Below, piece after piece: positions 6,931-13,463 of a stretch of 13,463 nucleotides of DNA. The notes beneath the pieces are model-generated. The model was given only the letters and a program-made list of their open reading frames with translations. It was not told the DNA's origin and did not search any database. The stretch lies in contig MU070061.1 of the NCBI GenBank assembly GCA_002284615.2, positions 20,077 through 33,539 of the forward strand, written 5' to 3'. This stretch comes from Dunaliella salina. Its lineage: Eukaryota > Chlorophyta > Chlorophyceae > Chlamydomonadales > Dunaliellaceae. The translations under genes and the position numbers were made by a program. Position 1 is the stretch's first letter. Each line of letters begins with the position of its first letter.

Positions 6931-7307
6931 TGCCAGGGGACGCAGCGGTTGCAACGCGATGCTGCTTCCTGCATCGGCATGCACATCTGCAGTGGGTCAA
7001 TGCACCAGTACGCTCCCCCATGGCCCCCCCGCAGAATCTGACATTGCAGCATGATTGGACGACATAAGAACAGCTTCAGTCCAGGAGCGCTGGTCATTTG
7101 GTGCAAGTTGGAAATTTCACCTTTTCCAGCAAAATGGTTAGAAAACAGCCTCTTAACCACATAGGGCAACATCGCCCAACTCCATGCTTGGGCCATAGAA
7201 ACATATTTGGTATACTCAGGGCATGCACAGAGGATGAAGTAGAGCCTGAAAGTGTAGTTGGCCATACTCAAGTCAACCAGCCATGGGGACGACCTGCTTG
7301 CATGCAT
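6897..7307 (-). CDS. Unresolved minus-strand frame, possible exon
   Basis: An open minus-strand frame of 136 codons contains a hydrophobic, cysteine-bearing stretch (RLYFILCACPEYTKYV) and a basic segment (VVKRLFSNHFAGKG). A splice-like sub-exon is visible: an acceptor at ...CACTTTCAG|G near 7247 and a donor AAAAG|GTGAAA near 7119. The plus strand is also open over 7098-7442, which weakens the case. No family is recognised. It may be a chance frame. Confidence 0.22.
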   Translation of the reverse strand: MHASRSSPWLVDLSMANYTFRLYFILCACPEYTKYVSMAQAWSWAMLPYVVKRLFSNHFAGKGEISNLHQMTSAPGLKLFLCRPIMLQCQILRGGHGGAYWCIDPLQMCMPMQEAASRCNRCVPWQPEHILWCCST

Positions 7308-7407
7308 CTGCCTGCTCTATTTCTAGCTTCCCCTTCTGCATTTAGCACTTGCATCAAGTTTGTGTTTGTCTTGAGCATGGCATGCGCCGCATGGTTTGAT
7401 TTGTACA

Positions 7408-7850
7408 GGCCTGATCTCTGCTGCATCTTCATACTGGCCTGACCTCCATTGCGTCTCCATTGCGCTGGCCTGATCTCCATTGCATCTTCATTGCACAGGC
7501 CTGGTCTCCATGTTGTCTCCTTAGCACAGGCCTGATCTCCATTGCATCCCAATTGCACAAGCCTGATCTGCATGGTGTGTCCATTGTGCTGGCCTGCCCT
7601 CCATGTCGACTCCAAGGGTCAGGCCTGATCTCCATTTCGTCTGCATGGTGTAGGCCTGATCTCCATTGCATCTCCATGGCGTAGGCCTGATCTCCATTGC
7701 ATCTCAGCTGCACTGGCGACACCATGGCATCGGCCTGATCTCCATTGTATCTTCATTGCATCATCTTGGCACAAGCCTGACCTCTGTTGCACCTCCATTG
7801 CACAGGCCTGATCTCCATTGCATCTCCATTTCACAGGCCTGATCTCCGAG
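7408..7850. repeat. 31-bp minisatellite, about fourteen copies
   Basis: (g/a)gcct(g)a/gt/cctcc starts recur at 7436, 7467, 7498, 7529, 7560, 7591, 7622, 7653, 7684, 7732, 7774, 7805 and 7836, with a first copy at 7408. The spacing is 31 bp except for single intervals of 28, 48 and 42. The unit is built from two tctccattgca-like halves after ggcctga. As 31 is not a multiple of three, the minus-strand frames cycle through the three phases (MEIRP, NGDQA, QWRSGL), producing 98-189-codon artefacts. It may lie in an intron upstream of the exon at 7886. Confidence 0.95.
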
Positions 7851-7885
7851 TCGTTACCATCCTTCCCTCTGAGCTTTTCCTCCAG

Positions 7886-8317
7886 CCTGGCCAGTTCAAA
7901 GCACAGCCCCCCCACGGAGGGGATGGTGTGAGCAGCCTGCTGCTGGACATGGTGAGTTAATGCTTGGCTGGACAAGTCGGTGAGCAAGTGCTCTGTGAGA
8001 AAGCCCATGTTTGGACGTTGTAAGCGGGTGCTTGGGTGTATCAGGCAATTCTGGAACACCAGGAAAAACATCGAAGAAGAAGAAAAATATTGAAGCATTA
8101 CAGCGAGCGTACTTTGGAATCTGGGGAATGCTGTCATTGCAGGCCTTGGGCTGTGCAACAAGTCAGAGTAAAGAGGTACCTCTATCACCTTTTAGAGCTA
8201 CTGAACAAAGCTCACAAGAGGAACGACACTTCTTCTTTGTTTGAAATAAAGTTTGGACAATACATTCTCGGCCAGGCAAACAAAGTTTCGATTGTCAGTG
8301 AAGGATGTGAAAAATAA
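7886..8317 (+). CDS. Putative exons of an unidentified plus-strand gene
   Basis: Exon one (7886-7951, 22 codons) is bounded by a pyrimidine-rich acceptor (gcttttcctccag) and a canonical donor ATG|GTGAGT. It reads PGQFKAQPPHGGDGVSSLLL then DM. A 93-bp intron (7952-8044, ending tatcag) leads in phase 0 to a second open stretch from 8045 to a TAA at 8315-8317. That stretch is rich in K/R/E/L: EHQEKHRRRRKILKHY, an ECCHC cysteine cluster, and a helical RYLYHLLELLNKAHKR segment. The frame is closed by a TAA just upstream of the acceptor, so the splice is needed. The 3' limit is uncertain; a donor at 8298 (CA|GTGAAG) would allow continuation. No family is recognised. The minus strand also offers an exon-like frame (7992-7858), judged weaker. 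Confidence 0.4.
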
Positions 8318-8774
8318 GACGCAGACACCAGGCTTGCTTCGCTTGTCACAGCGTGGGCTCAAAAATTCCAGTGCAATTTTGCAAATGCATGTTACGACTT
8401 GAGTAGGCAAGAAGTGGAGGTCAGTAGATGCTTTACTAACTGCCTCTGAGCAAATGTCCCCCAAGCGCAGTGCCCTTGCTGTGTATGGGGTGCTCTTTTT
8501 GTACCCCTGGCTTCCGGTGCATGCATGAAATTATTCAGTTCACATTACAGGTGTTGCTCATCAGCATTGTATACACAGTGTGTGTGATGTTCATCTTTTT
8601 TTCTAGTGAACGGGCATGAGCGTGAAGCAGCATTGTGTGCTGGGCTCGTGCTCCTGGATTCACTGGCAATGTTAATTTGATATGCAGGGACACTGCAGTT
8701 GCCCGGTCTTATCTTGGTTGTTGCTTTGAACCACATGCTTTCAAAAAAAGGCGGTGTCCTTGTCCCGCTCTGCA
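8318..8774. other. Probable intron or spacer, no gene recognised
   Basis: No frame with clear exon borders lies here. A good acceptor-like tract (atctttttttctag, ending at 8606) is present, but the sequence after it does not join in phase with the exon at 8775 in a way I can support. Confidence 0.4.
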
Positions 8775-9141
8775 GGCTGCTCAGATTGATGACAACGATG
8801 AGGATGCAGACCTGATCGGCCAGGTGAGGAATTGTTGCTGCAGCCTACATATCAAATGTGATGAGCCAAGTGCCTGTATGGGCTAGCAGTTATTCGATTT
8901 GACTGGAGGTCAGCCGCCACAACCTATGCCAAATTTGGGTGATATACTGCCGGACACTTTCAAACCCAATTCTGAGTTGGGGAAGTTGCTTCTTTGGATT
9001 AGAGGACTTGTTTGGCTTGTTGGTGGCATCTGGATGTGGCTCAGGTTGAGCTCTGTGCATCAGAAACCGGCATTTCTTCCATCTGTACCCACCATTCAGT
9101 GTTTTGAGTTGGCAGATGGTTTTCTATTAATATTCACATAA
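8775..9141 (+). CDS. Putative last two exons of an unidentified gene
   Basis: Exon 8775-8822 (16 codons, AAQIDDNDEDADLIGQ) lies between a strong acceptor (cttgtcccgctctgcag) and a donor CAG|GTGAGG. A 67-bp intron (8823-8889, ending gctagcag) leads in phase 0 to 8890-9141, which ends in TAA. The second exon reads LFDLTGGQPPQPMPNLGDIL and later ELGKLLLWIRGLVWLVGGIW, a likely membrane-spanning or buried helix, then a short tail. A TGTAA motif sits about 50 bases after the stop. The acidic DDNDEDAD run superficially recalls a calcium-binding loop but lacks the central glycine pattern. Upstream exons could include those at 7886-8317, but the phase does not fit simply. Confidence 0.42.
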
Positions 9142-9189
9142 TTAAGGAGCACAAGGTGTGCCAGATACCTGTGTTTCTTGGTCACCCCT

Positions 9190-9194
9190 TGTAA
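9190..9194 (+). promoter_or_regulatory. TGTAA polyadenylation-signal candidate
   Basis: TGTAA is the established poly(A) signal of chlorophyte algae. This copy lies 49 bases after the TAA at 9139-9141, on the same strand. The pentamer is expected about once per kilobase by chance, so its weight comes only from its position. Confidence 0.35.
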
Positions 9195-9218
9195 TGGCCG
9201 TTTTATGAGGAACCCTGC

Positions 9219-9524
9219 TCAGGCCTGAACTGCATCAGCGAGCGTTTGGGGAGCCTGCTGGTAATATTGCAAGTGATTTTGGGTTGTCCTGAGGGCCCCT
9301 GGTGCTTGTCGGATTTTCATCGCACGGACAGGTGCACGAAAGCAGGGAGGCCTGGCCAGGCCCCAATTGGCCACCTCCGCACCCGCTATTTGTCCTGGCC
9401 GATGCTTGGGGTTGTCATCATCAACACTGACGCCACGGGCTGCCATGATGGGCGCCTGGGAGGAGCTGCTGGGCTCCGCAAAATCGTTGGAGCTAAAAAC
9501 TGCCAAATTTTTGCTTGTGGGCAC
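9219..9524 (-). CDS. Doubtful minus-strand frame opposite an equally long plus-strand frame
   Basis: The minus frame (101 codons, TGA at 9221-9219) is serine/alanine/glutamine-rich with an acidic patch (VSVDDDNPKHRPGQ) and has an acceptor-like TTTTTAG near its start. The plus strand of the same segment (9246-9560, 104 codons) is also open and reads a hydrophobic GVVIINTDATGCHDG core. At most one is likely to be real. Neither matches a family I recognise. Confidence 0.25.
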   Translation of the reverse strand: MPTSKNLAVFSSNDFAEPSSSSQAPIMAARGVSVDDDNPKHRPGQIAGAEVANWGLARPPCFRAPVRAMKIRQAPGALRTTQNHLQYYQQAPQTLADAVQA

Positions 9525-9559
9525 GCATGCGAGGAATTCAATGTACTTTTTATGATGTA

Positions 9560-9790
9560 AAGAGCAAAGTTGCGCGCTGGAGTATATGACTTGGGCCGAA
9601 TTTTGCCCACCAAAAATTTTGCGATCCCCCGAGATTTTGTGCGCGTAACTTTATTTCAATATAATCAAACATTAAAATTCTACCCTCAAATGACTGGCTG
9701 TCCGCAAAAATTGAACTTTTTTGAAACAAACACTTGACCCCGTCCCAACACACCGCTGAAGCGCCAAAATTTCATTAAGTATTAATAGAA
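9560..9790. other. AT-rich island, no gene
   Basis: Marked AT enrichment with words like ccaaaaattttgcg, tttatttcaatataatc and attaagtattaatag, between GC-richer flanks. It could be the tail of a decayed mobile element. I found no inverted ends or target duplication. Confidence 0.45.
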
Positions 9791-10150
9791 AGTCATTCCC
9801 TGTCGTCATCACTCCTCTGGACTGGCTTTGGAGCACCCCCAGGATAGCCCCCTGCCAGCTCGCATCAGGTGGCCACCAGTGCACTCAGGAACCATCCTGG
9901 GTTCCACCTGCAGGCTTGGAGGTGCAGCTGGAGGGTTAGGGCACACAGGGGGTGAGTTTTGCTGGCTGAGCGCGCAAACATGCAGACCTAGCGCGCAGCA
10001 GGGTTCACCAAATGGGACCAGCACAGCGCTGTAAAACTGATTTTTTCTCTAGCTTTCAGGAGATGTTCTCAGAATGGGCAGTGGTGGCCTGGCTGGCAAA
10101 AGGCAGGATATCACACAGGGTTTTGGCGCCTGACTGGAGGCCTCCTTTTA
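9791..10150. other. No feature recognised
   Basis: Short frames on both strands around 9809-10034 mirror each other in length, with no domain and no strong splice borders. Confidence 0.45.
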
Positions 10151-10174
10151 CTTGTAACCTTGTAACCTTGTAAC
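10151..10174 (+). repeat. Three tandem copies of CTTGTAAC
   Basis: An exact 8-bp unit occurs three times in a row. Each copy contains TGTAA, giving three algal poly(A)-signal motifs at 10153, 10161 and 10169. No confident gene ends just upstream. Confidence 0.9.
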
Positions 10175-10549
10175 CTAGTGCCTGTATGCCTTAAGGGCAG
10201 AGCTTTGCTTTTGCAGCCTAGCGTCTGAAAGGCATTTAAAGCAGATGTTTAGAATTATGGCTGTCCTTTGTCTGTTTGGCGGGCAGCTGCAGCTGCTGTG
10301 GCTAGCCTGCGGATCGGAAGCCCCTCCAACTTTTGAGCCTTCTATTGTGTCTTGTGCATGCTGCCTGGTTAAAATTTGACCTATCATCGGCAAACCTGGG
10401 CGGTATCAATTGGGCCTAAAGCCAACCAACAGGCATTCGAAGTTTTGTTGCTGATGCTTCTCAAAGCTACACAAAGGCTTTTATCTAAGTGCTGTAGACC
10501 CCTTCTGCACGCTGAGTTTCCCGTCCCTGAGCCAAACCCAGCTTGACTG
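10175..10549. other. No feature recognised
   Basis: One minus-strand frame of 72 codons (10175-10393) is present without family resemblance or convincing splice sites. Confidence 0.45.
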
Positions 10550-10640
10550 CACTCATCCAGGCAAGAAGATTCAACGATGTTACAATGTTGTTTACAATGT
10601 TACACTCATCCAGGCAAGAAGATCCAACAATGTTGTGAGT
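10550..10640. repeat. Short tandem duplication, 53-bp period
   Basis: cactcatccaggcaagaag followed by at(t/c)caac(g/a)atgtt begins at 10550 and again at 10603. The interval contains the further small echo atgttacaatgttgtttacaatgtt. Confidence 0.85.
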
Positions 10641-11165
10641 GTGTAGCCTGAGAAGTTGTTGAAATCAGGGACCTGGTACCCCATTGGAGCGCAAGGGCAT
10701 GCCTGCATCTTAGCACCTTGCATTGTCCACTTCTCCGTGTCCACACACAAAACGTTTCTGCTCTGATGGGCTTTACTCTTTGAAAAGCAACATTATGCAA
10801 TCCATGCTTTTGTTTTGAATGTTTCTCTGCTGCAACGTCCACACCTTTGATTTAGAGCGCAGCACCTCTGATGCATTTTGCACACCTCTGTTGCACGATC
10901 CACACCTTTAATGAGGTCAGCCAACCTGTGTGTCAAAATGAAGTCTTGATGTCCCAAAATAATTTGTGCAAAGAGTATGCAGGGTTGTGCATGACTTCTA
11001 GGGCGATCCTGCATAAGTAAGGATGAGGAGTGGACCAAAGGTGTGGGTCTGGGGCGAGGCTTGATGCGTTTAGGCCATTTCAACCATTTCTAGAACAATC
11101 GGCAGCATGGCACCTGCTCTGACCCAAATTTGTTCATGTAAAGGTGGTTTTTTGGTTGTGCCTAA
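10641..11165. other. No supportable gene
   Basis: Minus-strand frames of 78 and 96 codons (10606-10842 and 10793-11083) overlap. The second has a plausible mid-section (ILGHQDFILTHRLADLIKG) but no recognised domain and no poly(A) context. Loose repeats of cacacct(t/c)tg occur around 10840-10910. Confidence 0.4.
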
Positions 11166-11461
11166 TCCATTTATTTGGAGTGGAAAATCGAGGGAAGGGG
11201 GGCAGCAGCTCCCCTTGTAAAGCTGTCTGCAAGAGGAGCATCGGCAGCACAAGCATCAGCGCCGGCAGCAGCAGCACCCTTTCCCCCATCCACTACATCT
11301 CCTACAGCAGCAAGGGCGACAGCAACAGCGACCAAAACTTGGTCTCGATGCACAGAAAACACGAGAGCATCTACAAGGCAAAGTGGTGCAAACGTGGAAA
11401 TACTAGGCCCTGTGTTGTGGCCAAACCACAAGCATGAGGACTTGTTCAGCATCCTACCCAG
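11166..11461 (+). CDS. Possible exon, alanine/threonine-rich
   Basis: The frame is open from just after a TAA at 11163 and reaches a donor-like CCCAG|GTATGC at 11461/11462 (it stays open to 11588). The first two thirds are low-complexity Ala/Thr/Pro/Ser from GCA, ACA and CAG-like triplets. The last third is more ordinary: NVEILGPVLWPNHKHEDLF then SILPR. No ATG starts it, so it would be an internal exon with an acceptor near tttatttggag (11180) or ctgtctgcaag (11231). The opposite strand is also open. Function unknown. Confidence 0.25.
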
Positions 11462-11608
11462 GTATGCCAGCCAAAATTGGGGGTCCAGGTGTGCAGGCTG
11501 GTGCCACCTGCAAGCAGTGATGGCTGGGGCTTTAGCCAAAGCTCCACACTGCTTTGACCAGAGCTGCCTGGTCACTGGCTTTACTTAATAGGGGCGTGCA
11601 TTTGTTAC

Positions 11609-11962
11609 TTGCTGAAGGATTTTGCACACTTAGACTTTGTGGGAGGGCTCTGCTGGCCCCCAGCACGCTCTATCAAGGCAGCATCTGCCTGGATCTCTAG
11701 AATTCGTCCCGAACCCAGAACCCAGGTGGTGCATTGGCTGGCCTGCAATCTTTACTTGCCTCGCTTGCCTGACAAAATTGGGCTGCAAAGTGAATCCCAG
11801 CCCCAACCAATTGGGTTTCCCCAAGTGTATGTGCTTCTAACAAAAAGTACCCGGCCATTGCTGCTGGTTAGCCAAGCCAGGAGGCACCACATTAAGGAGC
11901 CCACTGTGGCAGGCATTTTGGCAGATTTTGGGCCCCACCCTTGGCACAAATTAAGTGGATAG
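11609..11962 (+). CDS. Unidentified plus-strand frame of 117 codons
   Basis: Open from a TTG at 11609 to a TAG ending at 11962, with no ATG near the start. The middle reads RIRPEPRTQVVHWLACNLYL and later VYVLLTKSTRPLLLV. No family is recognised and the flanks give no clear splice signal. A minus-strand frame (11752-11982) overlaps. It may be chance. Confidence 0.18.
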   Translation: MLKDFAHLDFVGGLCWPPARSIKAASAWISRIRPEPRTQVVHWLACNLYLPRLPDKIGLQSESQPQPIGFPQVYVLLTKSTRPLLLVSQARRHHIKEPTVAGILADFGPHPWHKLSG

Positions 11963-12101
11963 GGTTTCAAAGATGGGTCCAAGCGAAGGTCCTGCTTACT
12001 CTTAGTCGGCTACTTGCAGTGGGGCATCACCTCAATATACCTGGCATCAACTCGACCTGACCTTCTTGCTCTCCTGTTTCTTTTATTGCGCGCCATTCGT
12101 A

Positions 12102-12175
12102 TGATGATGCAGCGCCTGAATATAACGTTTGGTCGTGTGGTGATACAGCGTCTGAATATCATGTGTTTGATCTTG
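12102..12175. repeat. Duplication with 36-bp period
   Basis: tgat(g/a)cagcg(c/t)ctgaatat begins at 12105 and 12141, with similar cgtttggtcg / tgtttgatct tails. Confidence 0.8.
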
Positions 12176-12230
12176 GAAGCAGTGATTTAAACACTGTGCC
12201 ATTGTCCACACCTTCAAATGCACTGCCTCA

Positions 12231-12470
12231 AATTTACTGCATGTCTCACCCTCAAGCTCCTCATGCCCTTGAACACGGACCCCATCCCTGACACTCATTC
12301 TTGACGTAACGTACATGGCACCCATTCTTGACACCCATGCCCTTGTGTATGATGGCCATCACTGAAACTTGTGTCCTTAAACATGACACCCATTCTCGAC
12401 CAATTTGCTGCATCTCTCTCACCCAAGCTCCTCATGCTCTCGTACATGACACTTATGCCTGACGCCCTCC
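12231..12470. repeat. Diverged duplication with 171-bp spacing
   Basis: aattt(a/g)ctgcat followed by ctcaccctcaagctcctcatg and its close variant begins at 12231 and 12402. A small internal motif, (c)acccattct(t/c)gac, recurs at least three times between 12293 and 12400. The repeat lies just upstream of the glutamine-rich frame and may belong to its upstream intron or 5' leader. Confidence 0.7.
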
Positions 12471-12502
12471 TTCCTTGCATGCATGCCCTTGCGTGCTTGG
12501 AC

Positions 12503-12633
12503 ATGCAGGGAAGTGAGGGGATCATGGCACCTCAGTGGCTCGGACAAGGGGGCATGCAAAGCCCGTCCCCTGTTTGGTACAACAGTCTTGTAGCAGCTAG
12601 CAGTGACGGTCCTTTAGACCATCACCATTACCT

Positions 12634-12678
<45 letters not shown>

Positions 12679-12739
12679 AATGTTGTTGCCTGGGCAACTT
12701 AGACATGGTGCGGGCTGGCCCCAGCTGCGGCAGCAGGAC

Positions 12740-12770
<31 letters not shown>

Positions 12771-13463
12771 TAGAATGGCAGCAGCAAGAGCAACTGGAGT
12801 ATCAGCAGCAGCAGCAGCAGCAGCAGCAGATGTTGACTGGGCAACTTAGACATGGGGCGGGATGGCCCCAGTTGCAGCAGCAGGACCAGCAGCAGCAGCA
12901 GCAGCAGCAGCTGGAATGGCAACAGCTAGAGCAGCTGAAGCAGCAGCAGCAGCTGGAAAGGCAGCAGCTAGAGCAGCTGGAGCAGCAGCAGCAAGATCAA
13001 CATGTATTTGCAGTATATGGTCAAGGGCTGCAGCTGCAAGACCAGCAGCTAGAGCAGGTGGAGCAGCAGCAATTCAAACAGCAGCAGAGAGAGCAGCAGC
13101 AGCTGCAGCTGCCTCCGCGTGGTTTTGCAGCATATGGTGAAGAGCGGCAGCAGCTGGAGCAGCTGAAGCAGCAGCAGCTAGATCAGCAGCAGCAGCTGGA
13201 ATGGCAGCAGCTAAAGCAGCTGGAGCAGCAACGGCTGGAGCGGCAGCAGCTGGAACGGCAGCAGCCAGAACAGCAGCAGCAGGAGCAGCTGCTGCTAGAA
13301 CGGCAGCAGCTGGAGCAGCAGCAGCAGCTAGAACAGCAGCAGCAGCAGGAGGAGCAGCAGCAGCAGCAGCAACTGGAGCACCAGGAGGAAGAGCAGCAGC
13401 AGCTGCTGGAACGGCAGCAGCTGGAGCAGCAGGAGCAGCAGGAGCAGCAGCAGCTGGAGCAGC
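12503..13463 (+). CDS. Glutamine-rich coiled-coil protein, open at the right edge
   Basis: From ATG 12503 the frame is open for 320 codons to the window end, so only the 5' part or one exon is visible. The first 44 residues are non-repetitive (MQGSEGIMAPQWLGQGGM, then SPVWYNSL, then DHHHY). About half of the remaining residues are glutamine, with Leu, Glu and Arg in QQLEQLEQ-type spacing expected to form long coiled coils. In-frame modules recur: GQLRHGAGWPQL at 12692 and 12839 (49 codons apart), and FAxYG at 13007 and 13124 (39 codons apart). The start is uncertain: the frame is open back to 12353 with earlier ATGs at 12383, 12434, 12446, 12455 and 12479, and the pyrimidine-rich ...gacatgcag|GG at 12508 could instead be a splice acceptor. 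Such proteins occur among transcription cofactors and scaffolds, but no domain here identifies one. The alanine-rich frame at 12862-13140 is a shadow of the CAG triplets. Confidence 0.72.
12635..12676 (+). repeat. Pure (CAG)14 run within the glutamine-rich frame
   Basis: Fourteen uninterrupted CAG codons, the longest pure run in the window. Shorter CAG runs, interrupted by CTG, GAG and CGG, fill most of the sequence to 13463. Such a tract is prone to length change. Confidence 0.95.
12677..12900 (+). repeat. In-frame duplication of 147 bp in the glutamine-rich frame
   Basis: gggcaacttagacatgg followed by a GCGGG(C/A)TGGCCCCAG block starts at 12692 and 12839. It is preceded by a CAG run plus ATGTTG and followed by cagcaggaccagcag in both. 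The copies differ by third-position changes and one codon, so the protein motif is kept. Confidence 0.85.

Noticed and set aside
7619..8188. 189-codon minus-strand frame
   Set aside because: Its C-terminal half is the 31-bp minisatellite in changing phases, and its N-terminal half overlaps better-bounded plus-strand exons. The sub-exon 7992-7858 is noted only as a rival.
8775..8822. EF-hand calcium-binding loop in DDNDEDADLIG
   Set aside because: The acidic spacing is suggestive, but the central glycine and flanking helices are not in place and the exon is too short to judge.
7886..9141. Single gene joining the 7886-8317 and 8775-9141 exons
   Set aside because: The best donor near 8298 leaves phase 1 while the 8775 exon reads open only in phase 0, and I found no linking exon.
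12862..13140. Alanine-rich plus-strand frame
   Set aside because: It is the GCA reading of the CAG repeats. The CAG/glutamine frame is open far longer and has a non-repetitive start.
1..13463. CRISPR array, bacterial operon, rRNA genes
   Set aside because: The tandem repeats are contiguous without unique spacers, no Shine-Dalgarno-led gene clusters occur, and no rRNA motifs were recognised.

Overview
The window looks like nuclear DNA of a eukaryote, most likely a chlorophyte green alga of the Dunaliella/volvocalean type. This is an inference from mid-range base composition, long low-gene-density stretches, GT-AG splice-like junctions, heavy CAG/CAA/TG/CAT microsatellites, many minisatellites, a glutamine-rich protein encoded by CAG runs, and a TGTAA motif (the chlorophyte polyadenylation signal) after one stop codon. 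There is nothing bacterial: no operons and no Shine-Dalgarno-led genes. No complete gene of known function can be named.

Layout, left to right. 1-1100: a TG microsatellite and featureless DNA. 1110-1880: two adjacent tandem arrays (112 bp and about 122-139 bp periods). 1779-2309: a coding-like minus-strand stretch with a plausible 105-bp intron. 2337-3182: decayed repeat units carrying (CAA)n runs, then a glutamine-led plus-strand reading frame with a 135-bp internal duplication. 3187-4251: short unexplained frames, including a possible retrotransposon fossil. 4471-5560: an AGGTCA-rich minisatellite split by a well-delimited hAT-type DNA transposon (4557-5259). 5648-7310: CAT microsatellite, diverged duplications and an unresolved minus-strand frame. 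7408-7850: a 31-bp minisatellite. 7886-9194: coding-like plus-strand exons with a TGTAA motif. 9219-12470: mostly intergenic or intronic DNA with a few doubtful frames. 12503-13463: the start or an internal exon of a glutamine-rich coiled-coil protein that runs off the right edge.

The best supported object is the hAT element. It has inverted ends beginning CAGGG, a perfect 8-bp target duplication (GAGATTTT), and a minus-strand BED zinc-finger remnant with one frameshift followed by a stop, with the rest of the transposase missing. It also contains a tRNA T-arm with a perfect B box. Removing the element and one target copy restores a normal unit of the surrounding minisatellite, so it inserted after the array formed.

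The second robust object is the glutamine-rich frame at the right end. Most other coding calls are single-exon or two-exon guesses from open frame plus splice-like junctions and need transcript evidence.
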